This document shows positions 55,842 to 63,967 of a stretch of 64,000 nucleotides of DNA, one piece after another (position 1 is the stretch's first letter; every line of letters begins with the position of its first letter). Source of the stretch: JACKII01 sp965222315 (lineage in GTDB: Bacteria > Pseudomonadota > Alphaproteobacteria > Bin95). Both the position numbers and the translations under genes were made by a program. The notes under the pieces are model-generated. The model saw only the letters and a list, made by a program, of their open reading frames with translations. It was not told where the DNA came from and did not search any database. Location: positions 2,046,001 through 2,110,000 of the forward strand of contig OZ244951.1 in NCBI GenBank assembly GCA_965222315.1. The letters run 5' to 3'.

Positions 55842-56606
55842 TCAATCAGCCTTGGCCGTTTTCCGGGTACGGCTCTGCTTGAGGCGATAGCTCTCGGCGT
55901 TCATTTCCAGGATGTGAACGTGATGGGTAATGCGGTCGAGCAGAGCGCCGGTCAGGCGTTCGCTGGCGAAGACCGAGGTCCACTCCTGGAAAGGCAGGTT
56001 CGAGGTGACGATGGTGGCGCCGCGCTCGTAGCGCTGGCTGAAGATCTCGAACAACAGTTCGCTGCCAGTCTGGGATAGCGGCACATAACCAAGCTCGTCG
56101 ACGATCAGCAGGCTGACCTTGGCCAGTTGCGCCTGCAAGCGCAGCAACCGCTTCTCGTCCCGGGCTTCCATCAGTTCATGTACCAGCAGCGAGGCAGTGG
56201 TGAAGCGGACGCTCAAGCCCTTCTGACAAGCGGCCAGCCCTAGTGCCAAGGCGATGTGCGTCTTGCCGACACCGGAGGGCCCAAGCAGGATGACGTTCTC
56301 GCGCCGGCTGACGTACTCGCTGCGGGCGAGATCCAGAACCAGCATCTTGTTCAGGCCGGGGATGGCCTTGAAGTCGAAGCTCTCCAGCTGTTTGACGGTA
56401 GGAAAGCGGGCCTGCTTGATGCGGCGCTCGACCAGCCGGCGCTCCCGGTCGATCAGTTCCAGTTCGGCGAGCCTGGCCAGATAGGTGGTGTGATCAACGC
56501 CTTCATCGGCACTGAGCCGGGCCTGCTTGGCGTACTCGCGCAGGAAGGTCGGCAGCTTCAGTGTTTTGAGGTGATGGTCGAGCAGCAGTTGCGGGGCATC
56601 AGCCAT
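55842..56606 (-). CDS. istB: IS21 helper ATPase IstB
   Basis: 254 aa from ATG 56606. DnaC-like AAA+ ATPase with Walker A LLGPSGVGKTHIA, Walker B SLLIVDELGY and sensor SNLPFQEW. It assembles at target DNA and recruits the IstA transposase. The start overlaps the istA stop by 8 bp. Confidence 0.94.
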   Translation of the reverse strand: MADAPQLLLDHHLKTLKLPTFLREYAKQARLSADEGVDHTTYLARLAELELIDRERRLVERRIKQARFPTVKQLESFDFKAIPGLNKMLVLDLARSEYVSRRENVILLGPSGVGKTHIALALGLAACQKGLSVRFTTASLLVHELMEARDEKRLLRLQAQLAKVSLLIVDELGYVPLSQTGSELLFEIFSQRYERGATIVTSNLPFQEWTSVFASERLTGALLDRITHHVHILEMNAESYRLKQSRTRKTAKAD

Positions 56607-58086
56607 GGGCCGGGCTGCCCGACAGCAAGCTTGCGTAGTCGGCGGCTTTCGTGGCGGCGACAAAGGGCTGAGGCAGGTAAGGATAGCGGCTGAAGTCGAG
56701 ATGCGCCGGCCGCTGCTCGATCCGAGCCAGCAACAGGTGTTTGACCGCATCGAAGCCGATGAGGCGACGGCGGACCGCATCCCGCACAGCGGCTGTCACC
56801 TGGCTCTCCGGAAAGTCCTCCAGCAACCTGAGGACTTGGATGTACTCGCGTTTGCCACGATGACCGAAACGGGTCTGCATCAGGCGGCAGAGTTCGTCAA
56901 ACGCAGGATCGAGTTGCCAGTTCCGCAACGGCGCCGCCTGGTCGAAGGCGCCCGGCTTCTGTTCCAGCAGGGGCAGATAGTGCAGCGGTTCGTAGATGAC
57001 GGCGCCGCGCTCGTAACTGCGGGGATGCTTGGCAATCACTGTCGCGCCGCAGGCGATCTCGACCCGGTCGACATAGCCTTTGACCATCACGTCCCGGTGG
57101 GCGTAGGCAACCGGCACGGAGTAGTCGACCGAGCGGTAGCGCACCAGGGATGTGGAGGACACGCGGCCGGCCCGCTGCTCGCAGGCGTCGAACGACACCG
57201 TCGGCAAGGGGCGCAGGGCGTCGAGATCGGCCATGAGAGCCCCGTCCCCGGCCAGCTTGTCCAACCGCGCCAGACATCCGGCCGTCAGGTTCTCGTTCAG
57301 CAGGTCGAAGCCCGACACCTTGGGGATCGGCACGAAGAAGGTGCGCCGCCCGATCTTTACCAGCGCTTCGACCGAACCCTTGTCGTTACCCTTGCCGGGA
57401 CGGCCGAAGCGATCCCGGAACAGATAGTGCGACTGCAGATGCGAGAAGGCGTGGGTCCGTCGGCGCGTGCCGTCGCCCAGGATCTTCGCCACGGCCAGGG
57501 TCGTGTTGTCATACAGGATCGACTGCGGCACGCCGCCAAAGAAAGCGAAGGCGCTGACATGGCCATCGAGAAAGGCCTCGGTCGTCTCGCGTGGATAAGC
57601 CTTCACAAACCAGGCGCCGGAATGCGGCAGGATCATGAAAAACACATGCGCCTTCAGCCGGAAGCCTCCCACCTCGATCACCGCCTCGCCGAAGTCCACC
57701 TGGGCATGGCCCGGTGGATGGTACAGCGGCACGAACGCCTCGCGCATCGTCAGCCGCTGCTGGCGGACATAGTCCTTGACGATGGTGTAGCCACCGCCGA
57801 AGCCGTGCTCATCACGCAGCCGTTCGAAAATCCGCTGTGCGGTGTGCCGCTGCTTGCGCGGCTCATCGCGGTCGGCAGCGAGAATGGCATCGATGAAGCC
57901 GGTGAAACCCTCCAGCTTCGGCCGCCGCACCGGCTGCATGCGCCGGTAACCCGGCGGCGCCGAATAGCGCAACATCTTCTTCACGGTCCGCCGGTCGATC
58001 CCGAAACGGCGGGCCGCTTCCCGTTCACTCAACCCTTCCTCAACCACCGCCAGCCGGACGTCGCGGTATAACTCCACGCCAAACAT
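56599..58086 (-). CDS. istA: IS21 transposase IstA
   Basis: 495 aa from ATG 58086. N-terminal HTH (LSEREAARRFGIDRRTVKKML), then an rve core with Asp in HAQVDFGEAVIEV, Asp in ILYDNTTLAV and Glu in KGNDKGSVEALVKI. The C-terminal mu-C-like part includes VDYSVPVAYAHRDV. It appears intact. Long frames on the opposite strand are shadows. Confidence 0.94.
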   Translation of the reverse strand: MFGVELYRDVRLAVVEEGLSEREAARRFGIDRRTVKKMLRYSAPPGYRRMQPVRRPKLEGFTGFIDAILAADRDEPRKQRHTAQRIFERLRDEHGFGGGYTIVKDYVRQQRLTMREAFVPLYHPPGHAQVDFGEAVIEVGGFRLKAHVFFMILPHSGAWFVKAYPRETTEAFLDGHVSAFAFFGGVPQSILYDNTTLAVAKILGDGTRRRTHAFSHLQSHYLFRDRFGRPGKGNDKGSVEALVKIGRRTFFVPIPKVSGFDLLNENLTAGCLARLDKLAGDGALMADLDALRPLPTVSFDACEQRAGRVSSTSLVRYRSVDYSVPVAYAHRDVMVKGYVDRVEIACGATVIAKHPRSYERGAVIYEPLHYLPLLEQKPGAFDQAAPLRNWQLDPAFDELCRLMQTRFGHRGKREYIQVLRLLEDFPESQVTAAVRDAVRRRLIGFDAVKHLLLARIEQRPAHLDFSRYPYLPQPFVAATKAADYASLLSGSPAHG

Positions 58087-58287
58087 CTCCCGCCTCTTGC
58101 TTGTTAAGGCAAAAGACAATCGCCGGCGCGTTTTTGCGCCGCCGCAACCGGACTATCCAGTTACTTCGCTTGGTACATCTTTCCACCGCCGTCTACAGAT
58201 CATGCTGGCGCACGAATACTGAGCCGCATCCGATCGTACTGAAACGGGGGCCGTCCCATCCGGGGTGGCCCTTCTTTCTGCGGGAAT

Positions 58288-58316
58288 TTGCACGTAACCG
58301 CGGTTTTCGTTATTAT
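58288..58316 (+). promoter_or_regulatory. phd/toxin operon promoter
   Basis: TTGCAC at 58288-58293, a 17-bp spacer and TATTAT at 58311-58316, 32 bp before the antitoxin ATG. A good sigma70 match in an otherwise GC-rich stretch. Confidence 0.5.
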
Positions 58317-58348
58317 ATATGAAACAGCGATTACATCGGAGACCCATC

Positions 58349-58612
58349 ATGGCGACCACAACCATCACATCGACCGAGTTCCGCGCCCGCGCCGGGGTCT
58401 ATCTGGATCAAGCCGCGAAAGCGCCGGTCATTATCACCAAACACAACCGGCCTTCGCGGGTTCTGATCGATATCGACGAGTACGAGCGCCTGAAGCACTA
58501 CGATACGCGCCGGGCGCTTTACCCGGACGAGTTGAGCGATGAGATCAAGGCGCAGCTCGACGACGGCTACCAGGGGGAGCCGACTCCCGGTCTCGACCAC
58601 CTCCTGAAATAG
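58349..58612 (+). CDS. Phd/YefM-type antitoxin
   Basis: 87 aa from ATG 58349 (upstream in-frame ATG at 58319 lacks homology). TITSTEFRARAGVYLDQAAKAPVIITKHNRPSRVLIDIDEYERLK is the standard Phd/YefM DNA-binding fold with the NRPSRVLI strand. The acidic C-terminus (DELSDEIKAQLDDG) would bind the toxin. It lies 15 bp before the toxin gene. Confidence 0.9.
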   Translation: MATTTITSTEFRARAGVYLDQAAKAPVIITKHNRPSRVLIDIDEYERLKHYDTRRALYPDELSDEIKAQLDDGYQGEPTPGLDHLLK

Positions 58613-58627
58613 GTCGGCTGAAATAGC

Positions 58628-59083
58628 ATGGCGATCGAGCCGAAGCCGGGCCTTGTGATCCGCTATGACTTCCTCTGGAAAGAGGAAGAGCGGGCGGGCC
58701 AGGAGCGAGGCATGAAAGACCGGCCTTGTGCCATCATCCTGGCCACTAAGCCAAGGGAGGATGGCAGCAAGGAGGTTGTGCTCTGCCCCATCACCCACTC
58801 GCCGCCGCGAGGAAGCGAGAGCGGCGTCGAGATCCCGCTGAAGGTGGCGCGGCATCTCGGGCTCGACGGCGAGCGCTCCTGGATCAAGACGCATCAGGTG
58901 AACACCGCGGTCTGGGAGGCAGACCGCCTGCCCTATGGCGTCACCCCTGCCCGCGATGGCGAATGGAGCTTCGGACAATTGCCCCAGGTGCTTGGCCGCC
59001 AAGCGTTTGAGCAGGTGCGGGAGCATAGCCGGGAGCGGACGTTGGCGCAGGTGCGCCGGGATGATCGTGAGCCAGAACGCTAG
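58628..59083 (+). CDS. PemK-like toxin (MazF/Kid superfamily)
   Basis: 151 aa. PGLVIRYDFLWKEE, then GMKDRPCAIILATK and VVLCPITHSPPRG followed by SWIKTHQVNTAVW are the strands of the PemK/MazF-like barrel, in the variant annotated as plasmid-maintenance toxin. The usual combination for MazF-like toxins is a MazE antitoxin; here the partner is of Phd type. The C-terminal 40 residues are basic and helical. A mRNA-cleaving activity is inferred from the superfamily. Confidence 0.75.
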   Translation: MAIEPKPGLVIRYDFLWKEEERAGQERGMKDRPCAIILATKPREDGSKEVVLCPITHSPPRGSESGVEIPLKVARHLGLDGERSWIKTHQVNTAVWEADRLPYGVTPARDGEWSFGQLPQVLGRQAFEQVREHSRERTLAQVRRDDREPER

Positions 59084-59357
59084 TCCTGCGCATCGCTGCT
59101 GACGCAGTTTCGGCTCGCCTGCGGTTCACCGAAGCCCGTGCAAGCCGGGCGCGAAAGCGGACAAATCCAGCCAACTTGCAGGCGTTAGAGCTTTATGGCA
59201 TTGTGGCGCGTAAATAGAATAGCAAGATATGTTTTTGTGCTACAAAAACTGCTTGAAATCCTCCCTGCTGGAGGCTTGTCAGCGCATCTGGCCAGGGATC
59301 GTCCCTCCCCTGGACCCTGTCAGGCAGAGGGTTTTGCACCCCCTCCTGAACCTCCCC

Positions 59358-60175
59358 GGGTCTGTTGCATTGCCGCTTTTGGCAGGAATGCGCCTTGCCT
59401 TGCGGAAGGATCAGGCAGTGACGGCAAAGAGGTTTTCGATGAATGTAATCTCACCACGGACTCCGGGAGTGCGGTTGTAGACGCCTCCCTTGACGATCAT
59501 CCGGATTGCCTCAATGCCTTTGAGCGTAGCCTTGGCGGTCTTGAGCGATCGGAATCCTCGCATTGGAGTGATGACCTTCTTCAGAGCGGCATGGTCGGAT
59601 TCGATGCGGTTGTTGAGGTGCTTTCGATCAATATGATGGATCTGATCTGCCGGGTCGGACCCTGCGTTCTTCTCGGCGATGATTTTCTTGTAGTTCCATG
59701 CCTTGTCGGTTGTGATGGTGACAGGCCGGTAAAGCCTGGCTGCTTCCAGCGTTTGACGGAGAAATGCCCGCGCCGCATTGGCGTCGCGCCGCGCGGTTAG
59801 CCGGAATTCAATGAGCCTTCCAAATTGGTCGATGGCCCGCCAGAGATAGCGCCATTTGCCGCCGACCCGCACGTAGGTCTCGTCCAAATGCCAATTGAGG
59901 CCTCGCCAGCTTCGATGTTTGAAGGAGCGTTTTGCAATCTCCGGCCCGAATTTCTGAACCCAGCGATAGACGGTCGATGCGTCTACTGTGACACCGCGTT
60001 CAGCCAGAAGGTCACGGACGTCCCGGTAGGAAAGGCCATAGCGGCAATACCATCGGACGGCGGTGAGGATAACGGATTGCGGGAACCGATGACCCTTGAA
60101 TGGCGATCTGTGCATCTCGTCGCTCCCCTAAAAAGCCTATTCTCGGACTTAGCCAGCCAATAATGCAACAGACCC
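59358..60175 (-). mobile_element. IS6-family element, copy 2 (818 bp)
   Basis: Apparently identical to copy 1 (29735-30552), same orientation, 29,623 bp away. Flanks ACCTCCCC and GCTTGGAT do not match each other or the flanks of copy 1. It truncates the second ardC gene. Confidence 0.9.
59411..60115 (-). CDS. IS6-family transposase, copy 2
   Basis: 234 aa, residue-for-residue the same as copy 1, with the DDE motifs HLDETYVRV, TTDKAWNY and NRIESDHAALKK. The pair can recombine or form translocatable units carrying the DNA between them. Confidence 0.93.
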   Translation of the reverse strand: MHRSPFKGHRFPQSVILTAVRWYCRYGLSYRDVRDLLAERGVTVDASTVYRWVQKFGPEIAKRSFKHRSWRGLNWHLDETYVRVGGKWRYLWRAIDQFGRLIEFRLTARRDANAARAFLRQTLEAARLYRPVTITTDKAWNYKKIIAEKNAGSDPADQIHHIDRKHLNNRIESDHAALKKVITPMRGFRSLKTAKATLKGIEAIRMIVKGGVYNRTPGVRGEITFIENLFAVTA

Positions 60176-60770
60176 GCTTGGATACGGAGCAGATCGAACG
60201 GCGCATTGTCCGCGGTGGCCGGATGTTCAACGTGGCACAGGTTGATGGTTTTACGAACGCTGTGATCCAACAGCCTGGAGCGCCATCCTACGGTCTGCCT
60301 TGCGGTGATTATGTGCAGTCTGCCATCGGCCAACGGATCGCACGGGCCGAACGGTTTGCAGCAGCGACGGGTGCCAGGAGACGGGAGACGGGAGACCAGC
60401 CTGTTTCGTATCCACCCTGGATTTGATCCTGATGCCGGAACGCCGGCTCTTTGTCGGCACCGCCAGCAGCGCGGAGGCGCCTGCTATGCCATGCTCTTTC
60501 ACGAACTTCGCTGGTCAGGCAAGCCGTCCCGGTTGAACCGTGACCTCTCCGGCCGTCTCGGTGGGCTGGCCAATGCGATGGAAAAATTGGTGGCCGAACT
60601 AGGCTCCGCCTATACCGGCGCCGATCTCGGCATCACGCCCCGGCAGCGGCAGGACCATGCTCCCTGTATAAAGAACTGGCTCTCCGCGCTGAAGGGGGAC
60701 GCAAGGCGGTGTTCGCCGCCTCGACCGAGGCATCCCAGGCCGGTGCCTGGCTGCTTGGATTGGAGAGTTC
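60176..60770 (+). pseudogene. Decayed second ArdC gene
   Basis: The 5' part is removed by IS6. GGRMFNVAQVDGF and RIARAERFAAATGA match the middle of the intact ArdC; after a stop and frameshifts, PERRLFVGTASSAEAP, FHELRWSGKPSRLNRDLSGRLG and ELGSAYTGADLGITPRQRQDHAPCIKNW follow. The zinc-site HELVH has become HELR, so the active-site His is lost. Confidence 0.85.
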
Positions 60771-60933
60771 GTCCTCGCCTATAACGAGGCTGGGGCACGC
60801 GGGTTACGGTTTACGTATTACCTCGCGCATTGATCCCTGGCGCGCTCATCCACAATCAGTGCGAATTTTAACTTGCAGAAAAAAATCTACTCATATATGA
60901 TGACTGCTAAGCAAACCCAGTTCTGGAGCTCCC

Positions 60934-61485
60934 ATGGCCAGCACAATGACCCTGCGCACCGCTGCCGACCTGTTCAACGACCTGGACGGGGTTCTGGATC
61001 CGCAGGAGCGGGAAGCGCGCTATCAGAAACTGAGGGCGATCGTGCAGGCAGGCATGGTGACGTCGGACGTCGCGGTGTCCCGCGGCAAGACGGCGGCATT
61101 CTCTGACGCCAAACTTGCGCAATTGCGTCTGCTGCAGGCCCTGATCGATTCAGGTATCAAGGGACCGGTGCTTTGGCGGTTCAATGCTCACCTGACGACA
61201 ATACCTTTACGACCTGGGGCTAAGTCCAAGGCCGGAACGGCAATAGCGCTGGCGGTGGAAGAGATTCGCCGCTGTGAGGAGTGGGATCTGGCCGTCCGCG
61301 TGACGCGCTCGCTGTTAACCGGCGAACTAGAATTCCAGGGTACACTGAAGCGAGCAGATGAGCCCGAAAATCCGGCAAGCCGGGAAATCCTCGATAGTGG
61401 GCGGGTCATCTACAGTCACATCACTCTTCCGGCGACGGCTTTAATCCGACCAGTTCTCGACCGCCTGGATGAGGTACAGTCGTGA
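60934..61485 (+). CDS. Hypothetical island protein, possible HTH regulator
   Basis: 183 aa from ATG 60934 with GGAG five bases upstream. AFSDAKLAQLRLLQALIDSGIKGPVLWRF resembles the first helices of MerR-like regulators, although the rest is not recognised. No membrane segment. It is next to a small gene and the integrase, so it may control excision or be a directionality factor, but that is a guess. The upstream ~150 bp are AT-rich. Confidence 0.6.
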   Translation: MASTMTLRTAADLFNDLDGVLDPQEREARYQKLRAIVQAGMVTSDVAVSRGKTAAFSDAKLAQLRLLQALIDSGIKGPVLWRFNAHLTTIPLRPGAKSKAGTAIALAVEEIRRCEEWDLAVRVTRSLLTGELEFQGTLKRADEPENPASREILDSGRVIYSHITLPATALIRPVLDRLDEVQS

Positions 61486-61534
61486 GCGCGGCTTTGGATG
61501 CATCTGGCCGGCTGCGGTTGTTGGGGCGCTAGGG

Positions 61535-61753
61535 ATGGTTTCCATCGAACGATTGGAACGAGCATTGGAGAAGGTCGCACATTGTGTCGACCGGGATCCG
61601 GCGTTTGTTTCGATATACGAACGGCTGGAAGCCGAGCTGGCTGCAGCCCGCCAAAAGGCAAATACCCGGCAGCGCGCCCGCACGGTTATCAATCAGAGGG
61701 CGACCGGCTTGAGGAGTTCCACAGCCTTTTCCAGCGACGCACCCTTGCCGTAA
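61535..61753 (+). CDS. Small conserved protein next to the integrase
   Basis: 72 aa. VSIERLERALEKVAHCVDRDPAFVSIYERLEAELAAARQK is a helical, charged sequence that I have seen as a small hypothetical gene beside integrases in alphaproteobacteria. The last 20 codons overlap the end of the integrase gene on the other strand (61 bp), so the true C-terminus may be island-specific. Function unknown. Confidence 0.5.
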   Translation: MVSIERLERALEKVAHCVDRDPAFVSIYERLEAELAAARQKANTRQRARTVINQRATGLRSSTAFSSDAPLP

Positions 61754-62961
61754 CGTTCCCGGTCGAGTCGATGTCCCAGCAAATCCCGCCTGATCCGCTC
61801 GTCCACTCCTGCTTCCAGCATGCGGTCCTCGAAGGCGTGTCGGAGCGAATACATGCTGTGCCGCTCGCTCTCCAGCAGTCCGTTCTCCCGCAGGTATTTG
61901 TTGACCGTTGCGCTCAGGCTTGGGTTGTTGCGGTACCTTGGGAACCCGTCCGGGTATTCTCGAAACGCTGCCAGGGACACACCGGTCAGGGGTATGATGC
62001 GACGCGCGTTCTGGCTCTTCAGTTGCCGCCCGTCTGGTTCGATAGATATGTGAGGGACGGTCGCATCCAACCGGATCGTTTGGGCGGTGAGCGCGGCTCC
62101 CTCGCTCGGCCGGTAACCGGTATTGACCATGCCGAACAACAGCGCACGCGCTTCGCCGTTCAAACCGTCGAGAGCGCCATGGGACAGCAAACGGTCACGG
62201 ATCCACGCTGTAGAGAAGGGCGGCCTGTTCGGTCGTTCGCCCTCTTTGAACGAAAGGCCGCCGAGCGGGAGGTCTATGTTCAGCCGCTTCATGCTGTTGA
62301 CGGTCTTCAAGACATCGCCGAGGTGGATCAGGTCCTTGTTTGCCGAATTGGGCGTCAGTTCTTCTTTCTCTATCCGCTCCTGCCAATATTCCCTGAAGTC
62401 GAGCATATCGTCCCGCGTGATTTTACCGATGGGCTTGTCACCAACTACACCGGCGAAATTATCAATCGCCTTGATCCGGGGATTGCGCCAGCGGCGGCGC
62501 TGGTCGTCGCTCTTGTTCAGGGTCTTGTCGCGCGCCAGTGTCCAGTAGAGGTCCAACGCCTTGCGCACGGTCAGCTCAGGCTCGGGCACTGTACCGAGCA
62601 AGGCACGGGCTTCGGCCAGGTCCGGAACGCCGTTTGGAGCGGAAATGGCCTCCACCCGGTTGAGGATGTCCTCCACCGGCAGTTCGCTGACCTGCTTCTG
62701 GTTGAGGTAGCGGAACCCACGGACCGCAGCCAGTTCCCTGGCGGCATCATAACGGGCCTCGGCATCGTCTGTATCTCCCGCCAGCCGTGCTTCCCAGGCT
62801 TCGATCATCTGGCTCCAGACCGTCGTTGCCTTGGTCTGGGCCACCGACCGGCTGTCGGTATGCAGACTAATCGAGACCTTGGTCCGCGGATCGACCGAAG
62901 TGTAGCGCGTCGGGACTCGCCGGACGATGTGATAGGTATTGCTGCGCAGAATGATTTTCAT
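61693..62961 (-). CDS. tRNA-targeting tyrosine integrase
   Basis: 422 aa from ATG 62961, after GGAGGCGTCCGC. N-terminal DUF6538-like segment (ILRSNTYHIVRRVPTRYTSVDPRTKVSISL), then a core-binding domain, then a catalytic domain with Arg in GMVNTGYRPSEGAALT, Lys in LKSQNARRIIPLTG, HSMYSLRHAFEDRML (His/Arg), LLGHRLDRERYGKG (His and Tyr). It is transcribed away from tRNA-Ser, 138 bp from the tRNA 3' end, the standard layout of an integrative element. It probably catalysed insertion of the ancestral island into this tRNA. Confidence 0.92.
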   Translation of the reverse strand: MKIILRSNTYHIVRRVPTRYTSVDPRTKVSISLHTDSRSVAQTKATTVWSQMIEAWEARLAGDTDDAEARYDAARELAAVRGFRYLNQKQVSELPVEDILNRVEAISAPNGVPDLAEARALLGTVPEPELTVRKALDLYWTLARDKTLNKSDDQRRRWRNPRIKAIDNFAGVVGDKPIGKITRDDMLDFREYWQERIEKEELTPNSANKDLIHLGDVLKTVNSMKRLNIDLPLGGLSFKEGERPNRPPFSTAWIRDRLLSHGALDGLNGEARALLFGMVNTGYRPSEGAALTAQTIRLDATVPHISIEPDGRQLKSQNARRIIPLTGVSLAAFREYPDGFPRYRNNPSLSATVNKYLRENGLLESERHSMYSLRHAFEDRMLEAGVDERIRRDLLGHRLDRERYGKGASLEKAVELLKPVAL

Positions 62962-62978
62962 GCGGACGCCTCCTTGGC

Positions 62979-63012
62979 ACCGCATTTTGTGCAGCATTAT
63001 GTGCGGCAAAAC
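62979..63012. repeat. Integrase arm-like repeats at the right island end
   Basis: ACCGCATTTTGTGCAGC (62979-62995) and an inverted relative ATGTGCGGCAAAAC (62999-63012). The first matches 13 of 17 bases at 26884-26900, and both lie about 75-100 bp inside the candidate att sites. Confidence 0.35.
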
Positions 63013-63097
63013 AAGGGGATTGTTTATCAACGTCAGTCACATAATCATCTATCATTGTTATTTAACAATAATTTACACAAAATTCTTGCAGATAATT

Positions 63098-63112
63098 ATG
63101 GCGGATGGGGTG
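63098..63112. other. Candidate right attachment site in the tRNA-Ser 3' end
   Basis: ATGGCGGATGGGGTG covers the CCA end and acceptor arm of tRNA-Ser; 14 of 15 bases repeat at 26793-26807. The true core may be longer or elsewhere. Confidence 0.45.
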
Positions 63113-63188
63113 GGATTCGAACCCACGGTACGCTTGCACGCACGCCGGTTTTCAAGACCGGTGCATTCAACCACTCTGCCACCCATCC
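63099..63188 (-). tRNA. tRNA-Ser(TGA)
   Basis: 90 nt with encoded CCA. On the minus strand: acceptor GGATGGG pairs with CCCATCC, D-arm GGCAGAGTGGTTGAATGC, anticodon loop CTTGAAA with anticodon TGA between CCGGT/ACCGG stems, a long variable arm (type II, CGTGCGTGCAAGCGTACC) and T-arm GTGGGTTCGAATCCCAC. It reads UCN serine codons. The 3' end is intact despite the adjacent integrase, meaning that the att repeat rebuilds the gene. Confidence 0.97.
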
Positions 63189-63229
63189 TTCAGGCGCGGC
63201 ACAGACCTAGAGCCGATTGACAGCGCTCG

Positions 63230-63967
63230 TCAACATGGCGATGTGAGCCGGTGTTGCGCCAGCATGTCATAGAGCGGCATGGCTTCGTCAGCGAGGGCCT
63301 TTAGGGGAAGCGATAGCACCGTCTCGCGATTGCTCGGCGGCGCGAAGCCGGTTGATTTCCAGACGCTGTCATACCAATGGCTGGCCCAGATGCCGTCGCT
63401 TTCCCGTGGTCCGGCGGGCCAGGCAAGCATCGCGGTGTCGAATGGTACGCCTAATGCTTTGCACAAAGCCCGCAGCATGGCCTCCGGCGCGGCCTGAACG
63501 TCGTCCGCGTCGATGACCGGTGGCGGCTTGCCGTCCAGCGCGCTCATCCGTTCGAAAAGTTCCGCCTGCTGGGCGATGCCAATATCGGCGAGGGAAGGGG
63601 CCGGGCGTTTTTGGTCATAGGACGCCAGCACCTTGTCCGGCCGCCGGATCAGGAAGGCGTTGCGGAGGCTGTCGATCCATTCCCGGGGCATCGTTGGCAG
63701 CAGGTGGTGGGTCATGTGCTTTTGGTAGATGACAGGTGCGCCGTCTATGGCTGCCATTGCAGCACCGGCCTTGGCCGCATCGCACTCCATCGCCGCAATG
63801 ATTTCGCCGCGCATGGGGTGATCGAGACCGGTTGCTGCCAGGTAGGCACCGTAGAGCGGTTCGTCCACCACGATGCAGTCGGCCCGGTTCTCCCAACTGC
63901 GCATCATGGCGGTGGAAAGCGCCCGCGGGCCGGACCACATGGCGATGCGGATAGGTTGCTCTTGCAT
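63230..63967 (-). CDS. Sulfotransferase-like P-loop protein
   Basis: 245 aa. IRIAMWSGPRALSTAMMRSW is the 5'-phosphosulfate-binding loop of a sulfotransferase-like fold, and FLIRRPDKVLASYDQK is the second (3'-phosphate) motif. The family includes stand-alone bacterial proteins related to the N-terminal half of plant branched-chain-aminotransferase-like proteins. Its bacterial gene could have been a neighbour of the class IV aminotransferase at 13.8 kb before the island and the autotransporter entered. Activity and substrate are unproven. It is separated from tRNA-Ser by 41 bp and reads away from it. Confidence 0.75.
   Translation of the reverse strand: MQEQPIRIAMWSGPRALSTAMMRSWENRADCIVVDEPLYGAYLAATGLDHPMRGEIIAAMECDAAKAGAAMAAIDGAPVIYQKHMTHHLLPTMPREWIDSLRNAFLIRRPDKVLASYDQKRPAPSLADIGIAQQAELFERMSALDGKPPPVIDADDVQAAPEAMLRALCKALGVPFDTAMLAWPAGPRESDGIWASHWYDSVWKSTGFAPPSNRETVLSLPLKALADEAMPLYDMLAQHRLTSPC

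Larger units (their letters stand above)
55652..58197 (-). mobile_element. IS21-family element (2546 bp)
   Basis: Ends TGTCAACGGCGGCGAGAAAA and the complement of TGTAGACGGCGGTGGAAAG. Internal GTACC repeats near both ends (AAAATGTACC) are the multiple terminal binding sites seen in IS21. No matching target duplication is found, so one side has been rearranged. Confidence 0.85.

Noticed and set aside
56605..58071. 488-codon open frame on the plus strand
   Set aside because: It is entirely antisense to istA, which has clear transposase motifs; composition is the mirror of that gene.
59195..59357. Small plus-strand frame running into IS6 copy 2
   Set aside because: No motif or conservation visible; the longer frame exists only because it reads into the IS.
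29735..60175. Classical composite transposon with 8-bp target duplications
   Set aside because: No pair of the four 8-bp flanking words matches, so simple insertion as a unit is not supported.
61498..63210. 570-codon open frame on the plus strand
   Set aside because: Antisense to the integrase and runs through tRNA-Ser; no own motifs or ribosome site.
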